Source: Candidatus Aminicenantota bacterium (lineage in GTDB: Bacteria > Acidobacteriota > Aminicenantia > Aminicenantales > UBA8522). From it: a stretch of DNA of 46,207 bases. Below, piece after piece: positions 25,553-33,620 of the stretch; position 1 is the first letter of the stretch, and each line of letters begins with the position of its first letter. Where the stretch lies: the NCBI GenBank assembly GCA_017886205.1, contig JAFNEO010000038.1:1-46207 (forward strand), given 5' to 3'. The position numbers were made by a program, and so were the translations under genes. The notes below the pieces were generated by a model that had not been told where the DNA came from, did no database searches, and saw only the letters and a list, made by a program, of their open reading frames with translations.

Positions 25553-28381
25553 ATGACATTGACCAAGGGGATGCTGCTCGGACCTTATGAGATCCTCGAC
25601 TCCCTCGGTGCAGGGGGAATGGGCGAGGTCTACCGGGCCCGTGACACCCGTCTCGGCCGCACCGTGGCCGTCAAAGTGCTTTCCTCGAGCCTCCACGCCA
25701 CCCCTGAGTTCCGGGCGCGTTTCGAGCGCGAAGCAAGAGCCGTCTCCCAGCTGTCCCATCCCCATATCTGCACGCTCTACGATATTGGGCACGAGGGAGA
25801 CATCGAATTCCTGATCATGGAGTTCATCGAGGGCGAAACCCTCTCTGCCAGACTCCAGCGCGTCAAGCCGTCGGGAGAGAGCGGCTCGCCGCTCGACGTC
25901 GACGAGGCGTTGCGCTTGGCCGTGCAGATCGCCGGTGCGCTGAACCACGCCCACCAGAAGGGGGTCATCCACAGGGATCTGAAACCCGCCAACATCATGC
26001 TGACGAAGGGCGGCGTCAAACTCCTCGATTTCGGTCTGGCCAAGTTGAAAAAAACTCAGGTCGTTGAGCCCGGACCGGCCATGGCCACGGTGACCCTCGA
26101 GCTCACAGGAGAGGGCATGATGATCGGGACGATCCCATACATGTCTCCTGAGCAGCTTGATGGAGCCGAAGCTGATGCCCGATCCGACATCTTCGCCCTC
26201 GGCGCGGTCATCTACGAAATGTTGACCGGCCGCAGGGCGTTCGACGGCCGGAGCCAGGCCAGCATCATCGCCGCCATCATGAGCCTCGACCCGCCCGCCC
26301 TCACGGCCCTGCGGCCCCTGACGCCGCCCGCTCTGGAGCACATCGTCAGGCGGTGCCTGGCCAAGAACCCGGATGACCGCTGGCAGACGGTCCAGGACGT
26401 CGCGGCCGAACTCCGCTGGATCGCTGAAGACCGCCAGCTGGCCATAACGTCGAGCGGAAGCCAGGTCCGTCCGGCGGCCGATACTCGGGCTATTGGCGGG
26501 GCCACGCGCGGAAGGCGCCGGCGCTTGTCGGTTGTCACAGGGGCCGTTCTTCTCCTGGTTTTGGCCGCGGGGTTCTCGCTCTTATTCCGGGAACGGCTCG
26601 GGCTTGTGGACGGCCGAGTCCGGCACCTGCAGATCGACGTAAAGCCTGCCGAACGTCTCAGCTCCACGATTGAAGTCCCCGCTTACCAGCCGTCCCGCAC
26701 GGCCATCACGGTTTCTCCGGACGGCCGGACCCTCGTTTTCTCGGGCCGCCGCCTGGACCAGCAAGAAAAGGAGCAGAAGCTCTATCTCCGCTCCCTCGCC
26801 CTGGACACAGCCGAGGCCGAGCCGTTGTCGGGATCGGAAGGCGGTTGCTCCCCGTTCTTTTCTCCCGACGGACACTGGATCGGGTTTTATATCGAAGGGG
26901 CGATAAAGAAAATCCCCCTCCATGGAGGAACACCGGTCGACGTGTGCAAGGTCCCCGGCTTCTTCGGCGCGAGCTGGGGAACCGATGGTTCCATCGTTTT
27001 TGTTCAGGATGAGCTGGACGGCCTTTGGCAGGTTTCGTCGGAAGGCGGGCCGCCCCGGCAGGTCACAAGCCTCAATCGGGCGCGCGGAGAGGTCAGCCAT
27101 CGACTCCCGTCGTTTCTGCCCGGAGCCCGCTCCGTCATGTATACCGTCCTTCGCAAAACTCTAGTCAACTGGCTCCAGGCCGAGGTCGCAGTGAAATCAA
27201 TGGATACCGGCGAGGTGCGGGTCCTGGCAGAGGACGCGGTTGACGCGCGGTTCATACCGCCCGGCATCCTCCTTTTTATAAGGCGGGGGACCTTGATGGC
27301 CGCAGCGTTCGACAAAGACAGACTCGTCCTCACGGCCGGAGCGACGGCAGCCGTGCAAGAGGTGATGCAGACGATCAACACCGGCCATAGGCTCTCGGAC
27401 AGCGGTTCTGGGCAATACGCGGTTTCGGCGTCCGGGACCATCGCTTATATCTTGGGAGGGATCACGCGCGAGCAGGAGTTCTCTCTTGCCTGGCGCGACC
27501 TCGCAGGGTCGGCCCAGCCCCTGCCGATCGAACCGAAGAGCTACCTGATGCCCCAGATCTCGCCCGACGGGCGGCGGGCACTCATCTGGACGATGACGCT
27601 GCCCCGAACGGTCTGGCTGATCGACCTCGAGCGCCAGATCCCCATGCGGCTTTCGATCGACGGCAACGCGAGTTTCCCCATCTGGGACGCAGCCGGCAAG
27701 ACGGCCACGTTCATGTGGGCCCGGGACGAAGGGTTTTCCCTGGCCCGTATGCCCGTGGACGGAACGGCCCTGCCGGAGATCCTCCTGACTTCGGACAAGC
27801 TGATCTTCCCGCTGGCCTGGTCCCGCGACGGACGAACCCTCATGTACCAGGATCCCAGCGGAGAGCTCCGGCTTCTGGAGAGCCAGGGAACGCAGTGGAC
27901 GTCCCGCTCCTGGATGCAGCCCCCTCTGAAGGGAGAAGCCCCCTGCCTGTCCCCGGACGGACGATGGGTGGCGTACAACACCTTTGACGCCGAGGCCGGA
28001 AAGTTCCAGGTCTACGTGGCCCGTTTCCCCGGTCCCGGGGGACGGCAGCTGATCACGACCGAGCCCGCAGCGCACCCGGTTTGGGCGCCCTCCGGGCGTG
28101 AGCTCTACTTCACGCTGTACTCGCCCGACCCGGCGGCGCCCCACAAGTTCGCCTCGGTCGCCGTGACTCCCGGCGATCCACCGGTCTTCGGCAAGCCCCG
28201 CATCCTTTTCGAGGCGAAATGGGGACTCACCGGCCCGGGCCGCGCTTACGACCTCGCCCCTGACGGCCGGAGTATTCTCTGCGTCCTGCCGGACCAAAGA
28301 CCTTATCCCCTGCCGCCGAACCAGATCCAGATCATCACCCGCTGGCCTAAGGAGTTCAAGGCGAAAATCTCCGGGAAGTAA
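25553..28381 (+). CDS. Transmembrane Ser/Thr protein kinase with PD40/TolB-like propeller
   Basis: A 942-aa receptor-like kinase. The kinase domain occupies about residues 12-290 with the glycine-rich loop LGAGGMGEVYRARD, ATP-binding Lys41, catalytic HRDLKPAN (Asp142), DFG at 159-161, and the APE-equivalent MSPEQ. A single membrane helix is at about 326-345. The outside part (about 360-940) is a beta-propeller built from PD40/WD40-like repeats, each with SPDG or similar turns (ISPDGRRAL, LSPDGRWVAYN, LAPDGRS). All catalytic residues are present. The ligand is unknown. Composition is GC-rich like the chromosome, unlike the other island genes. GGGGGAG precedes the ATG. Confidence 0.9.
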   Translation: MTLTKGMLLGPYEILDSLGAGGMGEVYRARDTRLGRTVAVKVLSSSLHATPEFRARFEREARAVSQLSHPHICTLYDIGHEGDIEFLIMEFIEGETLSARLQRVKPSGESGSPLDVDEALRLAVQIAGALNHAHQKGVIHRDLKPANIMLTKGGVKLLDFGLAKLKKTQVVEPGPAMATVTLELTGEGMMIGTIPYMSPEQLDGAEADARSDIFALGAVIYEMLTGRRAFDGRSQASIIAAIMSLDPPALTALRPLTPPALEHIVRRCLAKNPDDRWQTVQDVAAELRWIAEDRQLAITSSGSQVRPAADTRAIGGATRGRRRRLSVVTGAVLLLVLAAGFSLLFRERLGLVDGRVRHLQIDVKPAERLSSTIEVPAYQPSRTAITVSPDGRTLVFSGRRLDQQEKEQKLYLRSLALDTAEAEPLSGSEGGCSPFFSPDGHWIGFYIEGAIKKIPLHGGTPVDVCKVPGFFGASWGTDGSIVFVQDELDGLWQVSSEGGPPRQVTSLNRARGEVSHRLPSFLPGARSVMYTVLRKTLVNWLQAEVAVKSMDTGEVRVLAEDAVDARFIPPGILLFIRRGTLMAAAFDKDRLVLTAGATAAVQEVMQTINTGHRLSDSGSGQYAVSASGTIAYILGGITREQEFSLAWRDLAGSAQPLPIEPKSYLMPQISPDGRRALIWTMTLPRTVWLIDLERQIPMRLSIDGNASFPIWDAAGKTATFMWARDEGFSLARMPVDGTALPEILLTSDKLIFPLAWSRDGRTLMYQDPSGELRLLESQGTQWTSRSWMQPPLKGEAPCLSPDGRWVAYNTFDAEAGKFQVYVARFPGPGGRQLITTEPAAHPVWAPSGRELYFTLYSPDPAAPHKFASVAVTPGDPPVFGKPRILFEAKWGLTGPGRAYDLAPDGRSILCVLPDQRPYPLPPNQIQIITRWPKEFKAKISGK

Positions 28382-28501
28382 TCCCTCCACGCTGGTCTTA
28401 TCGAACCGCGACTGTCATTAAAAAAAGGACGCTCTCGACCTTTCTGCGGTCAGTGACAAATAAAAATGAGCACCACATCTATAAAGGAGTTGGCCTAGCG
28501 A

Positions 28502-28735
28502 CCATACAGCCCAAGTTCTCAAAAGATCGTCTCACTCGGTATGGGACGTCTGCACTATGGCGATCTTTACGCCAAGAGCTTTTATATGCGGGGAAAGGTC
28601 GCCGAGCTGCAGGGGAATAAGGGGCGTGCCATCGAAAACTACCAGAGATTCCTCACCCTCTGGAAAAGCGCCGACCCCGGCCAGTCCGGAGTGGAGGATG
28701 CCAGGAAGAGGCTGGCGGGGCTGAAGGGCAAGTAA
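28502..28735 (+). pseudogene. C-terminal remnant of a TPR-containing protein
   Basis: From an in-frame stop at 28496 the frame reads PSSQKIVSLGMGRLHYGDLY then a TPR-like unit (SFYMRGKVAELQGNKGRAIE) and ends ARKRLAGLKGK. This looks like the tail of large kinase-TPR or adenylate-cyclase-TPR proteins common in such genomes. Homology-like wording begins upstream of the only ATG (28541), so the piece is probably a truncated relic, not a 64-aa gene. It abuts the right att repeat. Confidence 0.65.
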
Positions 28736-28761
28736 TTTTCCTAATGCCTAATTGGCAGGGT

Positions 28762-28811
28762 ATCGGTCTTACAAGCCGGGGGTCGCAGGTTCGAACCCTG
28801 CACCGCCCATT
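28762..28811 (+). repeat. Right att-like repeat: tRNA-Val 3' fragment
   Basis: An exact copy of 21424-21473: anticodon arm, variable loop, T arm and 3' acceptor strand without the 5' acceptor strand and D arm. It cannot fold into a tRNA. It is the displaced target end expected at the distal side of an integrated element. The antisense frame across it produces the well-known spurious GSNLRPPACK-type peptide. Confidence 0.85.
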
Positions 28812-28929
28812 TCTCCTTATCCCCTCTCAGGGTGAGATTTCTAGCCCAAAAATCACCCCCTGATTCACACCCGGCGGCTATTCCCTTTTCGGGCCCCCAG
28901 CCCCAACATAAGGCCCCGAGGCTACAACC

Positions 28930-30552
28930 ATGGGCAAACAAGTGGAGACGTCTGGAGAAAGGCCACCCTTAAGGAAGATAAACACACAATTTCGGGAGCT
29001 AACCTTAAGTAGAGGAAAACATAAGGAAATTGTACGCGGCCCATCAAAGGAAGCCCTCCGCGAGAGCGAGGAGAAATACCGCACCGTCGTCAACAGCGCC
29101 AACGACGGGATCGCCATCATCCAGGACCAGGTCATTCAGTTCGCCAATCCCCGGCTGGCTGAGATGGGAGGATACTCAGTAGAGGAGATCGTCGACCAGC
29201 CCTTTACCGAATTCCTTTCCCCCGAAGAACTCCAAGGCGCTCAAACGATCTACTCCGGCCGGATGGCCGGGGAGGTCGTCCCCAGCAAGTACGAGCTGCA
29301 CCTTCGCAAGAAGGACGGCAATTTTCTTTTTGTGGAAGTCAACAGCAGTCTCGTCCCCTACCGAAACAGGCTGGCGGTCCTGGTCATCATCCGCGATTCC
29401 ACCGAGAGAAAGCGGACCGAGAAGCTTAAGGATTCAATCTTCCGGATCTCGGGAGCCGCTATCTCCTCAGACAGCCTGGAAGAGCTCTTCCAATCGATCC
29501 ACCATGTCATTTCCGACCTAATGCCCGCCAGCAACTTCTACATCGCGCTCTATGACCAGAGCCTGGACCTCCTGAGCTTCCCCTACTTTAGGGATGAATA
29601 TGACCCGACCCCGAACCCGAAGAAACCGGGCCGCGGCCTGACCGAGTATGTCTTGAGGACGGGGAAGCCGCTTCTGGCCTCACCGGAGGTCTTCGCCGAG
29701 CTCGAGAGCCACGGGGAAGTGGAGTCCGTGGGCGCACCATCCATCGACTGGCTGGGCGTGCCGCTGAACATTGACAGCCGCACCATCGGGGTGCTCGTCG
29801 TCCAGACCTACACCGAAGGCGTGCGCTACGGTGAAGAGGAAAAGAATATCCTCAAGTTCGTTTCCGACCAGGTGGCCATGACCGTCCACCGCAAGAGAGC
29901 GGAGGCGCAGATCAAAGCTCAGCTCCAGGAAAAGGAGGTCCTTCTCAAGGAGGTCCACCACCGGGTCAAGAATAACATGCAGGTCATCTCCTCCCTCCTC
30001 AACCTCCAGTCCCGCCGCGTCAAAGATCCCGCCGTCTTCGAGATGTTCAAAGAATCCCAGCGCCGCATCCGCTCCATGGCCCTCATCCACGAGCGCCTCT
30101 ACCAGTCCTCCGACCTCTCCCGCATCGAATTCTCTCAGTACCTCCGCAACCTCGCCATCCACCTTTTCCATAGCTACCAGGCCGACTCCTCGCGGATCCA
30201 CCTGAAGATCGATGCCGAAGAGGTATTCCTAAACATCAACACGGCCATCCCCTGCGGGCTGATCGTCAACGAACTGATCTCGAACGCTCTGAAGCACGGT
30301 TTTCCGGAGGGGCGGAGCGGCCAGCTGGATATCGACCTCCGCCGGGTGCCGGGGGACAGGTACGTGCTGAGGGTTAAAGACGACGGGGTGGGGTTTCCGG
30401 AAGGATTGGACTTCCGCAAGACAGAGACCCTGGGCATGCAGATTATCAGCACCCTGGTCGAACAGATCGAGGGCCGACTGGAGCTCAACCGCAGCCAAGG
30501 CACGGCCTTCCGGCTCGAATTCAACGAACTCCCCCGGGAAAAAAGCAGCTAG
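28930..30552 (+). CDS. Cytoplasmic sensor histidine kinase (PAS-GAF-HisKA_2-HATPase)
   Basis: A 540-aa protein without membrane segments. Domain order: PAS about 45-158 (EEKYRTVVNSANDGIAII), GAF about 175-325, HisKA_2 dimerisation/phosphoacceptor region at about 340-415 with EVHHRVKNNMQVISSLLNLQ (His343/344), and HATPase about 430-535 (NELISNALKHGF, DDGVGFP, GMQIISTLVEQ). It belongs to the HisKA_2 (HWE-related) group that often controls general stress or cyclic-di-GMP outputs. The gene 2 bp downstream is its apparent but damaged response regulator. It is the first gene beyond the island. Confidence 0.9.
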   Translation: MGKQVETSGERPPLRKINTQFRELTLSRGKHKEIVRGPSKEALRESEEKYRTVVNSANDGIAIIQDQVIQFANPRLAEMGGYSVEEIVDQPFTEFLSPEELQGAQTIYSGRMAGEVVPSKYELHLRKKDGNFLFVEVNSSLVPYRNRLAVLVIIRDSTERKRTEKLKDSIFRISGAAISSDSLEELFQSIHHVISDLMPASNFYIALYDQSLDLLSFPYFRDEYDPTPNPKKPGRGLTEYVLRTGKPLLASPEVFAELESHGEVESVGAPSIDWLGVPLNIDSRTIGVLVVQTYTEGVRYGEEEKNILKFVSDQVAMTVHRKRAEAQIKAQLQEKEVLLKEVHHRVKNNMQVISSLLNLQSRRVKDPAVFEMFKESQRRIRSMALIHERLYQSSDLSRIEFSQYLRNLAIHLFHSYQADSSRIHLKIDAEEVFLNINTAIPCGLIVNELISNALKHGFPEGRSGQLDIDLRRVPGDRYVLRVKDDGVGFPEGLDFRKTETLGMQIISTLVEQIEGRLELNRSQGTAFRLEFNELPREKSS

Positions 30553-30554
30553 GC

Positions 30555-30869
30555 ATGGACAAGATCCGCATCCTGATCGTCGAGGACGAAAGCTTGGTGG
30601 CCCGGGATATCGAGAACATGGCCGTCAGCCAGGGTTACGAGGTCTGCGGCATCGCCTCCACCGGCGACCAATCCATCGAGATGGCCTACTATAAATCGCG
30701 CCTGGGAACGAAGCTCCGGGAGGTCTTCCGGACGGTGGTTTCTCGCGAGGGAGATGAGCCCGAGATCGTCCAGAACAAGGGCCGCTTTTACGACACCGAT
30801 GCCGTGGATGCCTGCGTCAAGCTTTTCCAGGAGAACCGCTTCCACTTCACCGAGGAAGCGCGGACCTAA
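30555..30869 (+). pseudogene. Internally deleted response regulator / HD-domain protein
   Basis: A 104-aa frame whose first ~45 residues are a normal receiver start (IRILIVEDESLVARDIENMA with the acidic pair) but which lacks the phosphoacceptor Asp and the rest of the receiver. From about residue 46 the text changes to a segment ending NKGRFYDTDAVDACVKLFQE, which resembles the extreme C terminus of HD-GYP phosphodiesterases. The simplest reading is an in-frame deletion between the two ends of a receiver-HD-GYP gene. It could still be translated, 2 bp after the kinase. Confidence 0.6.
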
Positions 30870-30877
30870 CGGGAAAG

Positions 30878-30952
30878 CGCCCCCGACGGGATTTGAACCC
30901 GTGTTGCCGCCTTGAAAGGGCGATGTCCTAGACCGAGCTAGACGACAGGGGC
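30878..30952 (-). tRNA. tRNA-Glu (anticodon UUC)
   Basis: On the minus strand a 75-nt cloverleaf: acceptor GCCCCTG/CGGGGGC (one G-U pair), anticodon loop CTTTCAA with anticodon TTC, T arm ACGGG-TTCAAAT-CCCGT, discriminator G. CCA is not encoded. Confidence 0.95.
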
Positions 30953-30962
30953 AGGAAGAGAC

Positions 30963-31034
30963 TGAGCCGTGCTGGACTCGAACCAGCGACACCCGGCTTA
31001 AAAGGCCGGTGCTCTCCCTCTGAGCTAACGGCCC
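30963..31034 (-). tRNA. tRNA-Lys (anticodon UUU)
   Basis: On the minus strand a 72-nt cloverleaf: acceptor GGGCCGT/ACGGCTC, D arm GCTC...GAGC, anticodon stem CCGGC/GCCGG with loop CTTTTAA (anticodon TTT), T arm CTGG-TTCGAGT-CCAG, discriminator A. It lies 10 bp upstream of tRNA-Glu and is probably cotranscribed with it. Confidence 0.95.
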
Positions 31035-31106
31035 CCAAAAAACAGAACTATATTTATAAAGGAACAGAGAAAAAAGGTCAATATCAGGGCGAGCCGAGCG
31101 AAGGCC

Positions 31107-31808
31107 TCAGGCCACCGGCTCGAACTTGACGATAATCCAGCGGCCCCGCCGGGTGAGGTTGGCGGCCTCGTCCTTGAGCTCGTATCTTCTCAGGTTGAAG
31201 CGGTAGGTCGTGACCTGGCCGTCATGGCCGGTGACCTTGACATCCACATCCTTGGTATGGCCCGTTCCGGCCAGGTCCATGATGTTGGCCACTTCACCTG
31301 CACCCAGGGAAAAGATGGCGGTGTCTTTTTCCTTCTGGGCCGCCGCTTTGGCCTCGTTGTAGTCTCTCTGGAGCTGTTTGTGGACTTCCCGCTCCTGGTC
31401 GAACTTGGCCTGCATCTCATCCACTTTCTTCTTGGCCGCGGCCTTGGCGCCGCCGGTCCGGGCCGCTTTCTGCTCTTCCTGGGCGCCGTAGAGAGCATCT
31501 TCAGCGTCCATGACCGGCCCGACGTGCTCCTCGAGCTTCTTCTTGAACTCCAGCTCCGCCTTGCCCAACTCCACTAGGTTAGTCGCCTCGATCTTCTCTT
31601 CGCTTACGCTGACGATCTTCCAGGAGTCGACATCGATCGAGGTGGGCTCGATGGCCATGGTGGACATCGTCGTCGTATCCTTCAGGGAAATGGCGTGGAA
31701 ATAGGCCCCCAGCAGACCCTTCTCGGGAGTCGATTTGCAGCTCTGCAGGGTAAAAAGGATGAACAGCACGGCGACGGCACCGAAGACAATAAGGCCTTTT
31801 CTTCTCAT
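31107..31808 (-). CDS. Coiled-coil lipoprotein of unknown function
   Basis: A 233-aa protein with a lipoprotein signal (MRRKGLIVFGAVAVLFILF, lipobox TLQSC, Cys about 24). A long charged helical stretch (about 85-165, EEQKAARTGGAKAAAKKKVDE and onward) predicts a coiled coil. The C terminus is a compact beta-rich part ending RRGRWIIVKFEPVA, which resembles a DUF4878/NTF2-like fold. GGAGGAG lies just before ATG 31808. No enzyme motif is seen. Confidence 0.7.
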   Translation of the reverse strand: MRRKGLIVFGAVAVLFILFTLQSCKSTPEKGLLGAYFHAISLKDTTTMSTMAIEPTSIDVDSWKIVSVSEEKIEATNLVELGKAELEFKKKLEEHVGPVMDAEDALYGAQEEQKAARTGGAKAAAKKKVDEMQAKFDQEREVHKQLQRDYNEAKAAAQKEKDTAIFSLGAGEVANIMDLAGTGHTKDVDVKVTGHDGQVTTYRFNLRRYELKDEAANLTRRGRWIIVKFEPVA

Positions 31809-31883
31809 AAGCTCCTCCTTCCGACGAATGATACGTTTATTCTGCCCAAATTGTACTTTTTTTTCAAGTCAAAAAGCAAGCCT

Positions 31884-31925
31884 AAAATCGGCCCTTCGAA
31901 AATATAGTTTGGGCCGATTTTTTTT
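31884..31925. terminator. Bidirectional terminator hairpin, target of the IS
   Basis: AAAATCGGCCC (31884-31894) and GGGCCGATTTT (31911-31921) form an 11-bp stem with a 16-nt loop and a T tract to 31925; the other strand also ends in T. The right arm plus T tract is duplicated on the far side of the IS (33307-33320), so the IS entered this hairpin. Confidence 0.75.
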
Positions 31926-31926
31926 G
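31912..31926 (+). repeat. Target-site duplication, left copy
   Basis: GGCCGA, eight T and G directly abut the left IS end. The right copy (33307-33320) is identical except for seven T, consistent with slippage in the T run. Confidence 0.7.
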
Positions 31927-33306
31927 TGTTCCGATAAGATCAAAAGTAGACGAAGGGCGAAAAACATAAGTAGACCAAAAGGAGACAAGGGGGGAAGCCG
32001 GAGTTCATGGTAGAACACCTCTGAGGAGGTTGTTCAACCATGTCCATCCAGCTTCATAAGCGTCTTCCTCGAGAGTTCATCGAAGGGATTTTGGAAGCGT
32101 TCAACGATCATCGGATCGGAGAAGACCGCGCCTGCGAGATCTTAGGCATCGGTCGGGCGCAACTTTACAAGCTTCGGCAGCGCTGGCTCCGCTGTGTCAT
32201 TGGCCACCATCCATTCACGCTGTATGCCAGGAAGGAGAGCGCATTCCATCGATTATCTGGGGACGTCGAGCGCTGGCTCCACGAGGAGCTGGTTTATATC
32301 CAGCGCAAAGCCAAGGTCTTCCGTGGCCGGTTCAACTTCGCCGTGTTGGCCGAGGAAGCCGAAAAAGTCTTTGGCCATCCGTTCCACCGGGAAACACTAC
32401 GTTATTTTGCCCTCCGACACGGTTATTATCATGCCCGGCCGGAAGAGAAAAAGAAGGTTTTTGTTCGGTTTGAAACTCCTGGCCCGGGCTTCCTCTTTCA
32501 GCATGATTCATCAAAACATCGCTGGGTGCCCGCCCTGGAAGGTTTCCAATATGTGATCGCGACCAAGGACGATTACTCTCGGCTTTTTGTCGGCGCCCAA
32601 CTGGTCGAAAAAGAAGGGAGTTTTGCCCACCTGGAGACGGCTCGCCGGACGATCGAACAGTACGGCCGGCCGCAGGCCTATTATGTGGACCAGAACAAGG
32701 TTTTCCGGTTCGTCGAGCATCACGGGGTGCATGTTCGATATACCTTGGGGCTGGACGAAGGAGAAGTCCAGTTTAAAAGAGCCTTACGGAGTTTGGACAT
32801 TGGCCTGATTTATACGGAGGAGGGTTCGCCGGAGTCTAAGGGCAAGATCGAGAAGTCGTTCGATTATCTCCAGCGGCGGGTTCCTTATCTCTGTGAGAGA
32901 TATCGGATCCGGACCCTCCAAGACGCCCAACCGATCCTCCAGGAGGAAGTGCAGTTCTACAACGAGAAGCACATTCACGAAGAAACCGGCGAGCGTCCGA
33001 TCGAGCGTTGGAAGGCCGCGATTCAAGCCGGGAAGAGCTATCTTCGTCCGCTTTTCAAAACAGATCTGGACCTGATTTTTTCGTTACACTATGAACGCCG
33101 AGTGAAGAAGGACGGGACATTCAGTTTCCGCGGCAAGGAGTACAAGTTGCGCCAGTGCGCCGGGGCCCTTGTCACCCTCTGTCTGATCCCTCACCAGAAG
33201 CTGCTTGTGGCTTGGAATAGACAGAAGGTCGGCAACTTCCCGCTTTAACCCCCCCCTGTCTCATTTTGATTTTCGCAAAATGTCTACTTTTGATTTTCGC
33301 GGAACA
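31927..33306 (+). mobile_element. Complete insertion sequence, 1380 bp, one transposase gene
   Basis: Terminal inverted repeats of 25 bp (31927-31951 and 33282-33306) match at 22 positions and begin TGTTCCG. Each end has a second, subterminal 19-bp copy of the repeat after a 5-bp gap (31957-31975; 33258-33276, complementary strand). A 14-15-bp target duplication flanks the element. The single gene is an intact DDE transposase. Features fit the IS481/ISNCY (IS1202-like) neighbourhood; exact family not determined. Confidence 0.85.
32040..33248 (+). CDS. DDE-type (rve) IS transposase, apparently intact
   Basis: A 402-aa transposase. The N terminus is a helix-turn-helix (RACEILGIGRAQLYKLRQRW, about 30-49); the rve catalytic core has Asp156 (FQHDSSKHRW), Asp217 (YYVDQNKVFRF) and Glu271 (SKGKIEKSFDYLQRR), all in expected context. 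The C-terminal part (FSFRGKEYKLR) is typical of this transposase group. GAGGAGG lies about 10 nt before ATG 32040. No frameshift or stop, so the element may be active. No accessory ATPase (IstB) gene is present, which argues against IS21. Confidence 0.9.
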   Translation: MSIQLHKRLPREFIEGILEAFNDHRIGEDRACEILGIGRAQLYKLRQRWLRCVIGHHPFTLYARKESAFHRLSGDVERWLHEELVYIQRKAKVFRGRFNFAVLAEEAEKVFGHPFHRETLRYFALRHGYYHARPEEKKKVFVRFETPGPGFLFQHDSSKHRWVPALEGFQYVIATKDDYSRLFVGAQLVEKEGSFAHLETARRTIEQYGRPQAYYVDQNKVFRFVEHHGVHVRYTLGLDEGEVQFKRALRSLDIGLIYTEEGSPESKGKIEKSFDYLQRRVPYLCERYRIRTLQDAQPILQEEVQFYNEKHIHEETGERPIERWKAAIQAGKSYLRPLFKTDLDLIFSLHYERRVKKDGTFSFRGKEYKLRQCAGALVTLCLIPHQKLLVAWNRQKVGNFPL

Positions 33307-33320
33307 GGCCGATTTTTTTG
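33307..33320 (+). repeat. Target-site duplication, right copy
   Basis: GGCCGA, seven T and G. It retains half of the interrupted terminator hairpin, directly before the -35 box of the hdr operon promoter. Confidence 0.7.
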
Positions 33321-33349
33321 TTGACAAAGCCCCCTTTTGCTCTTAGAAT
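33321..33349 (+). promoter_or_regulatory. Promoter of the hdr/mvh operon
   Basis: TTGACA (33321-33326), 17 nt, TAGAAT (33344-33349): near consensus. It starts the base after the IS target duplication and directs transcription toward hdrC, implying a leader of about 265 nt. A second possible promoter inside that leader is TTGTTT (33437-33442), 16 nt, TATAAT (33459-33464). Confidence 0.65.
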
Positions 33350-33620
33350 CGAGTGTAATTATAAGGCATTCCTTAGTATTCCGATAATTCTTATAGTTAC
33401 GCTAGGTTTTGATTGATGCAGGATTTTCTTAGCCGATTGTTTCCCGTTCACCGCGTCTTATAATTACACATCTCTGGCCCAGAACGGAGGCATTTGGCAC
33501 ACATGGCGGGTACTGACCGGGCCCCGACTGCTGCCCTTCCCCCCTTTGATCTCGCCTGCGTTTCCCAGGACCTTCCCCGTTTCTATTTCCATAGATCGAA
33601 TATCGGATAAAGGAGGATTC
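33350..33620 (+). other. Long leader between the promoter and hdrC
   Basis: No gene is visible in these 271 bp. The stretch holds a second promoter candidate near 33437-33464 and a C-rich part, and ends with AGGAGG for hdrC. No known riboswitch fold was recognised. Confidence 0.45.

Larger units (their letters stand above)
21424..28811. mobile_element. Putative tRNA-Val-integrated genomic island, about 7.4 kb, no integrase
   Basis: The left boundary is the intact tRNA-Val and the right boundary an exact 50-bp copy of its 3' portion (21424-21473 = 28762-28811), the geometry left by tyrosine-recombinase integration into a tRNA 3' end. The contents differ from the flanks: AT-richer genes of the NTF2-like type, gene relics, intergenic repeats and a large kinase. 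No integrase, excisionase or replication gene is visible, so the element has either lost its recombinase or depends on one elsewhere. Confidence 0.65.

Noticed and set aside
28741..28941. 66-codon minus-strand frame across the tRNA-Val fragment
   Set aside because: Its GSNLRPPACK-type text is the known artefact of translating the antisense of a tRNA T arm and anticodon arm.
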